Of a stretch of 64,000 nucleotides of DNA, positions 1 through 8,658 are shown piece after piece; within the stretch, counting starts at the first letter, position 1; every line of letters begins with the position of its first letter. The stretch lies in NCBI GenBank assembly GCA_023384675.1, contig JAHDVK010000022.1:31621-95620 (forward strand). Reading direction: 5' to 3'. The stretch comes from Bryobacteraceae bacterium. Lineage in GTDB: Bacteria > Acidobacteriota > Terriglobia > Bryobacterales > Bryobacteraceae. The notes below the pieces were generated by a model. The model had not been told where the DNA came from. It saw only the letters and a program-made list of their open reading frames with translations, and made no database searches. The position numbers were made by a program, and so were the translations under genes.

Positions 1-1234
1 GCGACAGGAACGACCGCGGGAATTGCGGGTAGTCGGTGGGCAGGCGCTGCGCGGCATCGTCGATGGTGTAGCGTGCGAACATCTGGTTGGCGGAGTTGAA
101 ATAGTGATCGAGGCGGCCCTGGCCGAAATGCTGGTCCAGCGTCTGGTTGAAACCGAAAGCATACTGGGCCAGGCCCCCGCCGCGCGAGGGGCCGTTCGGC
201 AAAGGGTATTCATCGAGATACGGCCGGACCACGGGGTTGATCGTCACCGGGCCGTCGGGCAGAATACCGAGGCGCGCGTTCTCGTCGGGGACGACCGTCG
301 AGATCGTGCGGCCGAGGCGCTCGCGCAGCGATTCGTAAGTCGTAAAGAAGAAGGTCTTTTCGCGCCGGATCGGTCCCCCGAGGGAGCCGCCGAACTGGTT
401 CCGGTTGAACTCGGGCCGCTTGGCCGGGTCGAAGAAATTGCGCGCGTCGAAGTTGTCGTTGCGGAGGAAGTGGAACAGCGAGCCGTGGTATTCGTTCCCG
501 CCGGACTTGGTGAGCGCGTTCACCTGGCCGCCCGAGTTGCGGCCGAATTCGGCGGAGTAGGCATTCAGTTCCACGCGAAACTCGCGAATGGCTTCGAGAC
601 CGAGCGCCGTGCCGGCGGCGGAACTCGCCGGGGCGTTCGTGAAATCGTTCTGCGGCGTGCCGTCGATCAGATAGACGTTTGAACGGGGGTCGCGGCCGTT
701 CATCGACATGGCGAGGCCGTGGGCGACCACCGAACCGCCGTCGCGGTGCGGGAAGGCGGTGACTCCGGGCGTCAGCAGGGCGAGGTCGGTGTAGTTGCGG
801 CCATTGAGGGGCAGTTCGCGCATGGCCATCTCGCCCACCAGAAAGCTGAGTTCGGAGGTTTGGGTGTTCACCATCGAGGGGCGGTCGGTGATGGTGATCT
901 GCTGGTCGATGGCGCCGATCTGGAGAGTCAGGTCCACGGTGAGGGAGGCGGCCACCGTGAGTTCGATGCCTTCGCGGACGACGGGACGGAAACCGTCGCG
1001 CTCCACCTTCAGGCGGTACACGGAGGCTGGCAGGCTGGCGAGGACGTACCTGCCTTCGCCGTCGGTCTGAGTCGAGCGCGAAAGGCCCGTGGGCGTTTGC
1101 TCGGCGGTGACGCTCACGCCGGGCAGCGGCGCGCCGGTGGCATCGCTCACCGTGCCGGCGAGCCGGCCGGCGGTCTGGGCAAGAAGACAGGGGGCAGCGA
1201 GTACGGCTAGCGCCGTCCAGCGAAATAGCTTCAT
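1..1234 (-). CDS. TonB-dependent receptor with carboxypeptidase-regulatory domain (N-terminal part)
   Basis: Reading leftwards from an ATG at 1234, 411 codons are open and the gene runs off the left edge. Residues 1-20 are a signal peptide ending in LLAQ. Residues about 24-105 form a carboxypeptidase-regulatory-like beta-sandwich (GTVSDATGAPLPGV). A plug domain follows, with the family phrases LPLNGRNYTDLALLTPGV and GRNSGGQVNALTKSGGNEYHG. This architecture is that of Oar-like outer-membrane receptors expanded in Acidobacteria, usually taking up glycans or large nutrients through TonB; the substrate is not visible. It stands divergent from the symporter pair to its right. The beta-barrel and C-terminus lie outside the window, so integrity cannot be judged. 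Confidence 0.9.
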   Translation of the reverse strand, partial: MKLFRWTALAVLAAPCLLAQTAGRLAGTVSDATGAPLPGVSVTAEQTPTGLSRSTQTDGEGRYVLASLPASVYRLKVERDGFRPVVREGIELTVAASLTVDLTLQIGAIDQQITITDRPSMVNTQTSELSFLVGEMAMRELPLNGRNYTDLALLTPGVTAFPHRDGGSVVAHGLAMSMNGRDPRSNVYLIDGTPQNDFTNAPASSAAGTALGLEAIREFRVELNAYSAEFGRNSGGQVNALTKSGGNEYHGSLFHFLRNDNFDARNFFDPAKRPEFNRNQFGGSLGGPIRREKTFFFTTYESLRERLGRTISTVVPDENARLGILPDGPVTINPVVRPYLDEYPLPNGPSRGGGLAQYAFGFNQTLDQHFGQGRLDHYFNSANQMFARYTIDDAAQRLPTDYPQFPRSFLS

Positions 1235-1318
1235 CGGGAAACCTTTAGTGTAACAATGCGGGCTTTCGCGCCGTTGTGACAACATGGCATATAGGTACAG
1301 ACGGACCGGGGCCCCAAA

Positions 1319-1558
1319 TTGACAGTTAATAGGAAGGCGACACTAACGATCCTTGTGGTTACTCTGATCGTGCTCCATCAGGACTTCTGGTTCTGGCGCG
1401 AGGCGCGGCCGTTGTTGTTCGGCTTCCTGCCGCCGGCGCTCTGGTATCACATTGCCTATTGCTTCGCGGCCTCGGCGGCGATGGCGGCTCTGGTGAAGTG
1501 GGCGTGGCCGGGCGAGGATGAAGAACCCCGTTCCGGGGACCGGGAGCTGGGCGCTTGA
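1319..1558 (+). CDS. DUF3311-type small membrane protein
   Basis: A 79-residue protein with a TTG start. It has two hydrophobic segments at about residues 8-24 and 34-62 and a charged C-terminal tail. Small DUF3311 proteins are typically encoded immediately upstream of sodium:solute symporters, and here the stop codon overlaps the TTG start of such a symporter by four bases. It is therefore probably an accessory membrane subunit of that transporter. The family call rests on size, membrane layout and neighbour rather than on a distinctive motif. The reading frame has no in-frame ATG near its beginning. Confidence 0.65.
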   Translation: MTVNRKATLTILVVTLIVLHQDFWFWREARPLLFGFLPPALWYHIAYCFAASAAMAALVKWAWPGEDEEPRSGDRELGA

Positions 1559-3177
1559 TCCCTACGCTTCTCGTCTTTGGCTACCTCGCGACCGTTTTTT
1601 ACATCGGTATCTTCGCGTTCCGCCATAGCGGCCAGGGGGCCGAGGACTTCTTCCTCGCGGGGCGCTCTCTGGGCACCACCGTCTTTCTGCTCTCGCTGTT
1701 CGGCACCAACATGACCGCCTTCACTATCCTGGGCGCGTCCGGCCATGCGTTCGCCAACGGCGTGGTGACCTTCAGCCTGATGGCCTCGAGTTCCGCGATC
1801 GTGATCCCGCTGACGCTGTTTTTCTTCGGAACCCGTCTTTGGGCCCTGGGCAAACGCCACGGCTTCATCACGCCCGTCCAGATGATGCGCGACCGCTGGG
1901 AATGCAGCCACATCGGCACCTTCATCACGCTGGCCCAGACCGCATTTCTGGTGCCCTACATCATCATCAGCGTGATGGGCGGGGGCACCGCGCTGAGCGC
2001 CATCAGCGGCGGCCTCATCCCCTACTGGGCGGGCGGCGCGGTGGTGGCGATCGTCGTCATGAGCTACGTGTTCTTCGGCGGCATGCGCGGCACGGCGTGG
2101 GTGAACACGTTCCAGACGATCCTGTTCCTGAGCTTCGGCTCGGTCACAATCGTGGTGATCGGCTACGGCATGGGCGGCTTCGCTCCCGCGGTGGAAACGA
2201 TGCTGACCGACGCGCGCCAGGCGGTGATGCTGACGCGCGAGAACACCTCGATGGCGTATTTCGTGAGCTACCTGTTCATACCGCTGTCGTCGATCGCTTT
2301 CCCCCATATGTCGATCTTCTGCCTCACGGCGAAGCGGATGGCATCGTTCAAGAAAACCGTGGTTCTGTATCCGCTCTGCATCATGGCGGTGTGGCTGCCA
2401 TCGGTCTTCCTCGGGGTGATGGCGAACCGCGCGACGGAGGTGCCCGGCATTCAGGCGAAGCTCGAGGCGCGCGCCACGCTGGCCGCGCAGGGGCCGGCGC
2501 TGGTCGCCGAACAGCGCGACGAACTGCGCCAGAAGGCCGCGGGCGACGATATCCTGCTCCTGCTTCTCGATCAATACGCCCCGCTTTGGCTGGCGGGCCT
2601 GCTGGGCGCCGGCATCATGGCCGCGGTGATGGCGAGCGATTCGCAAATCCTGGCGCTTTCCACCATGGTGACCGAGGACCTGTTCGCCTATTACGGCGGC
2701 AAGGAGAGGTTCGGCGAGGCGCTTCAGGTGTTCACCGGACGGGCGTTCGTGGTGGGCGTCACCGTGGTCGCCTATGTAATCGCGCTGCGCGCGCCGGGCG
2801 CGATTTTCGACGTGGCGGTGCAATACGCCTTCACCGGCTACGCCGCGATGTGCCCGCTGCTGTGGGCGGCGCTGTACTGGCGGCGCAGCACGAAGTGGGG
2901 CGCGCTGGCGGCCGCGCTGTGGTCCGTGGGCGCGGTGGCGGCCATCGCCGTTTTTCAGGCCGTCGTGACGGCGCCGGGCGTGGTGTTGCGGCTGGGCGGC
3001 GTGGACGTGATCGAGCGCACAGCGCGCGGGACCTCGATTCTGGGCTTCATGCCGGTGGCGCCCGTCACATTGATCTCGCTGGTGCTGGTGGTGGGGGTCT
3101 CGCTTGCTACCCAGGCGCCGGGGGCGGAGACGCTGGCGCGGTTCTTCAGCCGCCCGCGCGCTGCAGCACCTCGATAG
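1555..3177 (+). CDS. Sodium:solute symporter (SSF family)
   Basis: A 540-residue polytopic membrane protein with about 12-13 hydrophobic segments. It begins [17 protein letters not shown] and carries the SSF-like stretch [18 protein letters not shown] near residues 54-71, where Na+-coupled carriers have broken-helix substrate contacts. SSF proteins import sugars, amino acids, carboxylates or vitamins with sodium; the substrate cannot be told from the sequence. The TTG start overlaps the DUF3311 stop codon, so the two are probably translated together. A longer hydrophilic loop lies around residues 300-330. The 3' end overlaps the convergent SDR gene by 32 bases. Confidence 0.88.
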   Translation: MIPTLLVFGYLATVFYIGIFAFRHSGQGAEDFFLAGRSLGTTVFLLSLFGTNMTAFTILGASGHAFANGVVTFSLMASSSAIVIPLTLFFFGTRLWALGKRHGFITPVQMMRDRWECSHIGTFITLAQTAFLVPYIIISVMGGGTALSAISGGLIPYWAGGAVVAIVVMSYVFFGGMRGTAWVNTFQTILFLSFGSVTIVVIGYGMGGFAPAVETMLTDARQAVMLTRENTSMAYFVSYLFIPLSSIAFPHMSIFCLTAKRMASFKKTVVLYPLCIMAVWLPSVFLGVMANRATEVPGIQAKLEARATLAAQGPALVAEQRDELRQKAAGDDILLLLLDQYAPLWLAGLLGAGIMAAVMASDSQILALSTMVTEDLFAYYGGKERFGEALQVFTGRAFVVGVTVVAYVIALRAPGAIFDVAVQYAFTGYAAMCPLLWAALYWRRSTKWGALAAALWSVGAVAAIAVFQAVVTAPGVVLRLGGVDVIERTARGTSILGFMPVAPVTLISLVLVVGVSLATQAPGAETLARFFSRPRAAAPR

Positions 3178-3940
3178 AGTACACGCCCGCGGCCGTGGCT
3201 CCGCCATCGATCAGAAATTGCTGCCCGGTGAGATACCCGGCGGCGGGCGAGGCGAGAAACAAGGCCATCCCGGCGACATCCTCCGGCCCGGCCAGCCGTC
3301 CAAGCGGGATCGTCCGCGCGCGCAGCGCGGCGCGTTCTTCACCGTAGACCCCAAGCAGCATTTCGTTCATCACCGGACCGGGCGAGATCGCATTCACCGT
3401 AATGCTGTGGCGCGCCAGTTCCACGGCCATCACCCGCGTGAGGCCGAGGACCGCCGCCTTCGCCGTGCCATAGCCCGTGAAGCCGAACTGCCCATGGTTG
3501 GCTCCGACCGAAGCCAGCGTCAGAATGCGCCCTCCGCGGCCCTGCTCCACCATGCGGCGCGCGGCGGCCTGGCAGCCCAGCAGGAGACCGGTCAGATTCA
3601 CGGCGATCGAACGCTGGAAATCATCGAGCGGGTAATCGAGAAAATCTCCCATCATGACGACGCCCGCATTGGCGATGAAGACATCCACCCCGCCGAAGCG
3701 CTCCGTGGCGCACTGGATCAGTGCGGCGGCCGTGCCGGGCTCACTGACGTCTCCAGTCACCCACGCGGCTGTGCCGCCCTCCGCCCGGACTTCCTCCGCC
3801 ACCTGCCGCGCCCTTTCTTCCGACCGCCCATGGATGAGAACCTGGTGGCCGGCCCGAGCGAACGCCAGCGCGAGCACGCGGCCGATACCTGAGGTGGAGC
3901 CGGTGATAATAACGGAGCGGGTGGTTTCGGTCATGGACAT
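3146..3940 (-). CDS. SDR family NAD(P)-dependent oxidoreductase
   Basis: A 264-residue classical short-chain dehydrogenase. TGSTSGIG at residues 13-20 is the nucleotide-binding glycine motif and NAG is at 91-93. Asn115, Ser144, Tyr157 and Lys161 (YGTAK) make the full catalytic tetrad, and the PGPVMNEM stretch after it fits the family. His38-Gly-Arg after strand beta2 suggests a preference for NADP(H), which is an inference. SDRs of this type oxidise or reduce hydroxyl/keto groups on sugars, steroids or acyl chains, and the substrate is not evident. It is convergent with the symporter and monocistronic as far as can be seen. Confidence 0.9.
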   Translation of the reverse strand: MSMTETTRSVIITGSTSGIGRVLALAFARAGHQVLIHGRSEERARQVAEEVRAEGGTAAWVTGDVSEPGTAAALIQCATERFGGVDVFIANAGVVMMGDFLDYPLDDFQRSIAVNLTGLLLGCQAAARRMVEQGRGGRILTLASVGANHGQFGFTGYGTAKAAVLGLTRVMAVELARHSITVNAISPGPVMNEMLLGVYGEERAALRARTIPLGRLAGPEDVAGMALFLASPAAGYLTGQQFLIDGGATAAGVYSIEVLQRAGG

Positions 3941-3979
3941 CTCAATTGCCCTTGTATCACGCCTTGCCGTCCGGACGCG

Positions 3980-4013
3980 AAAAAGGCCCCGGAGCGCTAC
4001 ACTCCGGGGCCTT
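3980..4013 (-). terminator. Rho-independent terminator of the DUF465 gene
   Basis: A 12-bp perfect stem (AAGGCCCCGGAG paired with CTCCGGGGCCTT, loop CGCTACA) lies 50 bases after the stop of the leftward DUF465 gene. On the minus strand it is followed by five T residues. Stem, loop and T-run are all in the right order for leftward transcription. Confidence 0.85.
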
Positions 4014-4062
4014 GAGGAAGCCGTTACGCAGCGTACCTGGTACCTGACGCTGGAAAGTGGAC

Positions 4063-4296
4063 CTACGCGACTTGCGCGCGGTATCGGGTCATCATTTCGT
4101 GCATCTGGTCCTTAAGATTGAGCTTGAGCTTTTTGAGCTTGTGTTCCTCGATCTCATCCTCGGGAGTCAAATGGGGCTTCGCTTCGATCTCGCTGATCTG
4201 GCGCTCATACTCGGAGTGCTTCTCAGCCAAGGCGCGAAACTCCTCGTTCGACTGCATCAAGTACGCCTTCAGTTCTTCCTGAGCAAACTTGTCCAT
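4063..4296 (-). CDS. YdcH-like DUF465 family protein
   Basis: A 77-residue, highly charged, helical protein: MDKFAQEELKAYLMQSNEEF, then EKHSEYERQISEIE and a KLKKLKLNLKDQM stretch. This is the length and heptad-rich make-up of DUF465/YdcH proteins, small coiled-coil proteins of unclear function. The start at 4296 is chosen because AAAGGAG lies about 11 bases upstream and the family begins close to this methionine. The open frame continues upstream to 4590 but that part is low-complexity and unlike the family. It has its own terminator, so it is probably a monocistronic, well expressed gene. Confidence 0.8.
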   Translation of the reverse strand: MDKFAQEELKAYLMQSNEEFRALAEKHSEYERQISEIEAKPHLTPEDEIEEHKLKKLKLNLKDQMHEMMTRYRAQVA

Positions 4297-4654
4297 GATG
4301 GGTGGTTCTCCTTTGGGTGAACAACCACGCCGAGTCGGGTTTTTGGGGTCACTGGCTCGGTGGGTTTCAACATCTGCATGACGCAGCGCAACGGAGCCCC
4401 TCGGTTCCGCTGTCATCCTGAAAGTATCATCTTTTCGATACTGTGACAATCCCCGATTCGCAGGGTTGCCGTACTGGGAAAAGCCGTAGGCCGTACCGCC
4501 CGGAACGCCACCCGCGGAATTAGCACCGCCATGCTTCGTTCGGCCCGCGAACCCAAAGCCAGAGGGCAGTTCCGGACAATACGGCCTCACACTCCGGTAG
4601 ATGCGCGGGAGCCGCGCGGGGTTTCCGGGATCGGCCGGCAGGCTTGCCCGCCGG
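4297..4654. other. Intergenic stretch with only promoter-like features
   Basis: These 358 bases between the DUF465 gene and an uncharacterised leftward gene contain no credible coding sequence. I see only the candidate promoter listed separately and a 6-bp inverted repeat (AGTATC at 4423-4428, GATACT at 4437-4442) inside it. Confidence 0.5.
4421..4449 (-). promoter_or_regulatory. Candidate sigma70-type promoter for the DUF465 gene
   Basis: On the minus strand TTGTCA (4449-4444) is followed after exactly 17 bases by TACTTT (4426-4421). The -35 matches consensus at five of six positions and the -10 only at three. It would give a 5' leader of about 115 bases for the DUF465 gene. Confidence 0.35.
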
Positions 4655-5560
4655 TTACGCGGGAGGCGGCTTGCGCCGCAACAGCCGGTCAGTGAACGTG
4701 CGCTTCCCAGGGTGGAAGGCGCGGGCGGCGCCGGCGAGGTAAGGGCGGAACTCGCGGGTCCACCAGGGCAGCAGGCCCTCGTGGCGGATCTCCTGTAACG
4801 TTTGAGTGTAGTGATCCAGGATATTTACCGACAGAAGCTGCGAGGCCCGGCGGGCGGCAGCGCGCGTGGATTTGCCGAGCCACACGAATTGCCCCGGCAG
4901 CCGCGTAACCACCGACAGCGCCATCAGCGAAGAAAGCTCGAAAACCGAGCGCTGCTCGGCTGTCGCCGTCGCGCGCAAGTCGCGCCAATGGCGTTCGAGG
5001 GACTCAATGCCGGGCCGCGGCATGGTCTGCAAGGGGCCCCGGATCGCGGCCCATTCCTCGCGCAGCGTCTGGATGTCGAGCGGCAGCGTATTGAAACTCT
5101 CGGCGGCGCGTCCCGCGGAAACTTCGAGGGCATCGAGCACCTGGTCCATCGTGGAGGGTTGGGCTTCCGCGGGGATGAGTCCTTCGGCCTTCAGTGACTC
5201 GCCGATTTCGCGGATCAGGTGGCGGCCCGCGCCGGAGAGGTCCGCAAACGCCGCCAAGACCCAGACCGGGGAGGCGCGGAAGGTGAGCAGGCCGATCATT
5301 TCGATGCCGTTGCCGGCCGTGCGGCGCAACAGAAAGTCACTTGCCAGACGGCCTTCGGCCGGAAAAGCGCCCTCCACTTCGCCGACCTGTTCGATCAGAA
5401 ACCGCAGGACGGCCTCCACCATGGTCTGGTAGAGCCGCGTGCGGCGGACGGCCGCGGGCAGCGCCGCTTCCCCGATTTCACGCAGCAGTCCTCCGGTGAG
5501 CGCCGAGGCCGAGCGGACCACGCGTTCGGGCAGCGACAAGAGGTATTTCGGAGCATCCAC
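4655..5560 (-). CDS. Uncharacterised protein, 301 aa
   Basis: A 301-residue protein that I do not recognise. It has no signal peptide and no strong membrane segment apart from weakly hydrophobic helices at about 97-108 and 212-222. It is predicted mostly helical, with repeated small-residue/arginine patterns (STRAAARRASQLL) and a basic end (LLRRKPPPA). The conserved-looking phrases LPLDIQTLREEW and LPGQFVWLGKST are not tied to any catalytic family I know. It stands alone between the DUF465 gene and the divergent Gfo/Idh-hemQ pair, whose start is only 52 bases away. Normal codon use and length support a real gene. Confidence 0.6.
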   Translation of the reverse strand: MDAPKYLLSLPERVVRSASALTGGLLREIGEAALPAAVRRTRLYQTMVEAVLRFLIEQVGEVEGAFPAEGRLASDFLLRRTAGNGIEMIGLLTFRASPVWVLAAFADLSGAGRHLIREIGESLKAEGLIPAEAQPSTMDQVLDALEVSAGRAAESFNTLPLDIQTLREEWAAIRGPLQTMPRPGIESLERHWRDLRATATAEQRSVFELSSLMALSVVTRLPGQFVWLGKSTRAAARRASQLLSVNILDHYTQTLQEIRHEGLLPWWTREFRPYLAGAARAFHPGKRTFTDRLLRRKPPPA

Positions 5561-5612
5561 ACTCTCAGCCTACCAGCGCACGCGTGACCATTTGCAGTGA
5601 TAGTTTGGTTCC

Positions 5613-6875
5613 ATGAACCGGCGCACTTTCTTCGTGAGCGCGGCGACGGCCGCTTCCTCCCTGATGGCCCAGAAAGCCACCTTGAAACTCGGCATCATCG
5701 GCTGCGGATGGTATGGCGGAGTGGATGCCCGCGCGGCCTGGAAGGCCGGCGGCGCGGAAGTGATCGCGCTCTGCGACGCGGACGCCAAACACCTCGAAGA
5801 AACCGCCGCGCTCTGCGAGAAGGAGCAGGGCGGGCGGCGTCCGTCCGTGATGACGAAGGACTACCGCGAGCTGATCCAGACGCCGGGACTCGATGGCGTG
5901 ATCATCGCCACGCCGCCCCACTGGCATGCGCTGCCGTTTATCGCCGCCTGCGAGAAAAAGCTCGCGATATACATGGAAAAACCCCTCGCTTACGACATCC
6001 GCGAGGGGCGCGCCATGGCCCGCGCTCAAGCCAAGGCGGGCAATATCGTGCAGGTGGGCTTTCAGCGGCGTCAAAGCGCGGCCTACAAGGCGGTAAAGGA
6101 CTATCTCGCCGGCGGCGCGCCCGGGCGCATTGTGCAGGCGGACGTGCAGATCCACTACACCGCCGGCCCGCTCGACAACACGCCGCAGGCGCCGCCAGCC
6201 ACGCTCGATTGGGACCTGTGGCTCGGCCCGGCGCCGAAAATGCCCTATTCGCCCAACGTGGCGCACCGGGCCTGGCGGCTCGAGGAGAACGTCGGCAACG
6301 GACACCTGGTGGATTGGGGGATCCATCTGATCGACGCCACGCGAATGATGCTGGATCTTGGCCTGCCCAAGTCCGTCAGCGCCGCCGGCGGGCTCTACCG
6401 CTACAAGGGCCGGATCACTACACCGGACACCCTCACCGCGCACTTCGAGTTCGAACAACTGCCCGTGGTGTGGCGGCACCGGCTGTGGGGCGCGGCCGAA
6501 ATGACGCCCGCCTACAACAACGGCATCTTCCTCTACGGCGAAAAGGAGACCGTGTTCGTCACCGACCAGCGCTGGGAAGTGATGCCGCAGGGCAAAGGCT
6601 CGGAAAAGCGTGTGATCGAGATCAAGCCGCCCACCGATACGGGCACGGCGCACGTCGCCGAATGGCTCGAAGCCGTGCGCGCCGGCCGGCAGCCTTCGTG
6701 TTCGGTCGAAGACGGCTGGCGCAGCACCACAACGGTGCAGTTGGGGATGATCGCCTACAAAGCTGGCCGCACCGTGCAGTTCGATGCGGCGGGTGAGACA
6801 ATCAAGGAGGACGCGGCGGCGCGCAAAATGCTCATGCGCCCCTACCGCGCTCCCTACCGGCACCCCTACGCATGA
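5613..6875 (+). CDS. Secreted-type Gfo/Idh/MocA oxidoreductase
   Basis: A 420-residue protein that starts MNRRTFFVSAATAASSLMAQ, a Tat-like signal with an RR pair. A Rossmann motif GIIGCGWYGG follows at about residues 27-36. EKPLAYD near residue 126 is the family signature that places the catalytic lysine. The C-terminal half is the alpha/beta substrate domain with WGIHLIDATRMM. Family members use tightly bound NAD(P) to oxidise sugars or, in secreted examples, act in glycan degradation; the substrate is unknown. The stop overlaps the hemQ start (ATGA), so the two genes are coupled, an unexpected pairing for a heme enzyme. Confidence 0.88.
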   Translation: MNRRTFFVSAATAASSLMAQKATLKLGIIGCGWYGGVDARAAWKAGGAEVIALCDADAKHLEETAALCEKEQGGRRPSVMTKDYRELIQTPGLDGVIIATPPHWHALPFIAACEKKLAIYMEKPLAYDIREGRAMARAQAKAGNIVQVGFQRRQSAAYKAVKDYLAGGAPGRIVQADVQIHYTAGPLDNTPQAPPATLDWDLWLGPAPKMPYSPNVAHRAWRLEENVGNGHLVDWGIHLIDATRMMLDLGLPKSVSAAGGLYRYKGRITTPDTLTAHFEFEQLPVVWRHRLWGAAEMTPAYNNGIFLYGEKETVFVTDQRWEVMPQGKGSEKRVIEIKPPTDTGTAHVAEWLEAVRAGRQPSCSVEDGWRSTTTVQLGMIAYKAGRTVQFDAAGETIKEDAAARKMLMRPYRAPYRHPYA

Positions 6876-7729
6876 CCCAAGAACCCATCGCCCTGCCCAT
6901 GGCTCCGCTGACGCTCGACGGCTCGAGCGCCTTGCACCAGATGTTCCGCGTGAAATGGGACGAGTGGCTCGATACCGACAAGCAGACCCGCGACCACATC
7001 GCCGCCGAGGCACGGAATTGGCTGGAGGAACAAGGCGCCGCGCCCGCCGGCAGCCAGAGCGCCGCCTTCGCCATGCTGGGGCACAAAGGCGACCTGATGC
7101 TGGTCCACTTCCGGGACGATTTCCCGGGGCTGCTGGCGGCGCAACGCGCTTGGGAGGGTCTCCGGCTGGCCAGGTACCTCGAAATCAAAACGTCCTACCT
7201 CAGCGTGGTTGAACTGGGCCTGTACGAAAGTACCCGGAAACTCTATGAAGAACTCGGCGGCCGCGCCCTGGCGCCCGGCACGCCCGAGTGGGACGCCGCC
7301 GCCGCCGGGATCATCGATCGCCAGCGCAAGGCCATGGCCGTGCGCCTGAATCCCGAAATCCCCGCCTCGCGCTACCTGTGCTTCTATCCCATGGACAAAA
7401 AACGCGGCGAAGCGAAGAACTGGTACTCCCTCCCCTTCGCCGACCGCCAGCGCATGATGCACGAGCACGGCATGATCGGCCGGAAATACGCGGGCATCGT
7501 GAAGCAGGTGATTTCCGGCTCGATCGGCTTCGACGATTGGGAATGGGGCGTGGACCTTTTCGCCGATTCCCCACTGCCATTCAAGCAGCTCATTTACGAA
7601 ATGCGCTTCGATGAAGCGAGCGCGGATTACGCGCTATTCGGCCCTTTTTACATCGGCATGCGCCTGCGCGGCCAAGGCCTCGACCAGTGGCTGGGCGGGG
7701 ATACTGCCGTGGCGATGGCGCAGGAATAG
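6872..7729 (+). CDS. hemQ: Coproheme decarboxylase (chlorite-dismutase family)
   Basis: A 285-residue protein of the HemQ/ChdC branch of the chlorite dismutase family. ChdC oxidatively decarboxylates coproheme III to heme b, the last step of the coproporphyrin-dependent route. The C-terminal half is diagnostic: YPMDKKR and NWYSLPFADRQRMMHEHG contain the Tyr used as the radical site and the likely proximal His. GFDDWEWGVDLF and YEMRFDEASADYALFGPFY follow. The ATG at 6872 overlaps the preceding stop by four bases. The N-terminal 90 residues are more variable, as in other members. No other heme-biosynthesis gene is in the window. Confidence 0.88.
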   Translation: MTQEPIALPMAPLTLDGSSALHQMFRVKWDEWLDTDKQTRDHIAAEARNWLEEQGAAPAGSQSAAFAMLGHKGDLMLVHFRDDFPGLLAAQRAWEGLRLARYLEIKTSYLSVVELGLYESTRKLYEELGGRALAPGTPEWDAAAAGIIDRQRKAMAVRLNPEIPASRYLCFYPMDKKRGEAKNWYSLPFADRQRMMHEHGMIGRKYAGIVKQVISGSIGFDDWEWGVDLFADSPLPFKQLIYEMRFDEASADYALFGPFYIGMRLRGQGLDQWLGGDTAVAMAQE

Positions 7730-7836
7730 CCCACAAGTCTCGGTACTCCCGTCCATAATCCGGCGCCGGTTTTTCTCATTTTTCCAGCTTTTGATGATAT
7801 TCTGCGAGTGTCAACCCGATCTGGAGAATCGCCGGA

Positions 7837-8658
7837 ATGGCCCGCCTGATCCTGATTTATTTGTCGATATTGGCCCTGTGCGCCGCTCCCGCGCTGGCCG
7901 GAACCATCTTCGCTTCCAGCGGAATTGACGGCGGCGCCCCGCATCTGATCCACAGCGGCGCCATGCAAAACGGCGGCGCATTCACCAGCGTCACGATGTT
8001 GAGCGCGGACCCCGGCTCCCCTTTGTTTACAGTCAGCGCGAGCGCCGCGGGCTTCGCCCGGCTGGGCGAGTTGACCGTCCAGACCATGGCCGTCGCGCAG
8101 GGAACCGGCGGCGCGCCGGGCGCAGTGCGCGCGTCCGCCAGCGCCAGTCTGACGGATTCGATGACCGTTCACGCCGGCGGACTCGCAGGCCAGACCGGCT
8201 ATCTGGTCATGCTGTGGCGCGACCCGCCCGCCGACGGCATGCAGCAACTGGTCAACGGCGGCCGCGCCGCGCAGGTCTGTACGGGTCTGTGTACCGGCGC
8301 GCCGGTGATGACCAGCCCGGCGCCCGGCTACTTCGAGATCGGCCGCCTGCCCTTCGTCTTCGGCCACGCATTTGACTACACCCTGACCCTCTCAGGCTGG
8401 GCCGAAGCCGCCTGGTCCGCCGCCGAGCACAACTACGCCTATGCCGCAAGCGTCGCCAGCCTCGAAGCCAGTCAGTTGCTGATCGGCTTCACCGACTGGC
8501 GCGGCCTGGGTCTCAGTAACGCGCAATGGACCAGCGGCGCCGGTCTGGCCTACCAGGATGCGCCCATCCACCTCGTCGAGAATCCCGAACCCGGCACGAT
8601 CCTGCTGATGGGAGCCGGCTTGCTCGCGCTGGGCCTTCTGCGCAGGCGTCAGAACTGA
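7837..8658 (+). CDS. PEP-CTERM sorting-domain protein
   Basis: A 273-residue exported protein. Residues 1-21 are a signal peptide (LCAAPALAG). The body is low in charge and rich in Gly, Ala, Ser and Thr. It ends with the tripartite sorting tag: NPEPGT, a hydrophobic helix (ILLMGAGLLALGLL) and the basic end RRRQN. PEP-CTERM proteins are cut and anchored or released by an exosortase and are often linked to exopolysaccharide; no exosortase is in this window. GGAG upstream of the ATG supports the start. The last ten bases overlap the end of the convergent receptor gene. The body domain is not recognised. Confidence 0.9.
   Translation: MARLILIYLSILALCAAPALAGTIFASSGIDGGAPHLIHSGAMQNGGAFTSVTMLSADPGSPLFTVSASAAGFARLGELTVQTMAVAQGTGGAPGAVRASASASLTDSMTVHAGGLAGQTGYLVMLWRDPPADGMQQLVNGGRAAQVCTGLCTGAPVMTSPAPGYFEIGRLPFVFGHAFDYTLTLSGWAEAAWSAAEHNYAYAASVASLEASQLLIGFTDWRGLGLSNAQWTSGAGLAYQDAPIHLVENPEPGTILLMGAGLLALGLLRRRQN

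Noticed and set aside
4297..4590. 98-residue N-terminal extension of the DUF465 protein
   Set aside because: The extension is unlike the family, whereas a strong AAAGGAG precedes the internal ATG at 4296.
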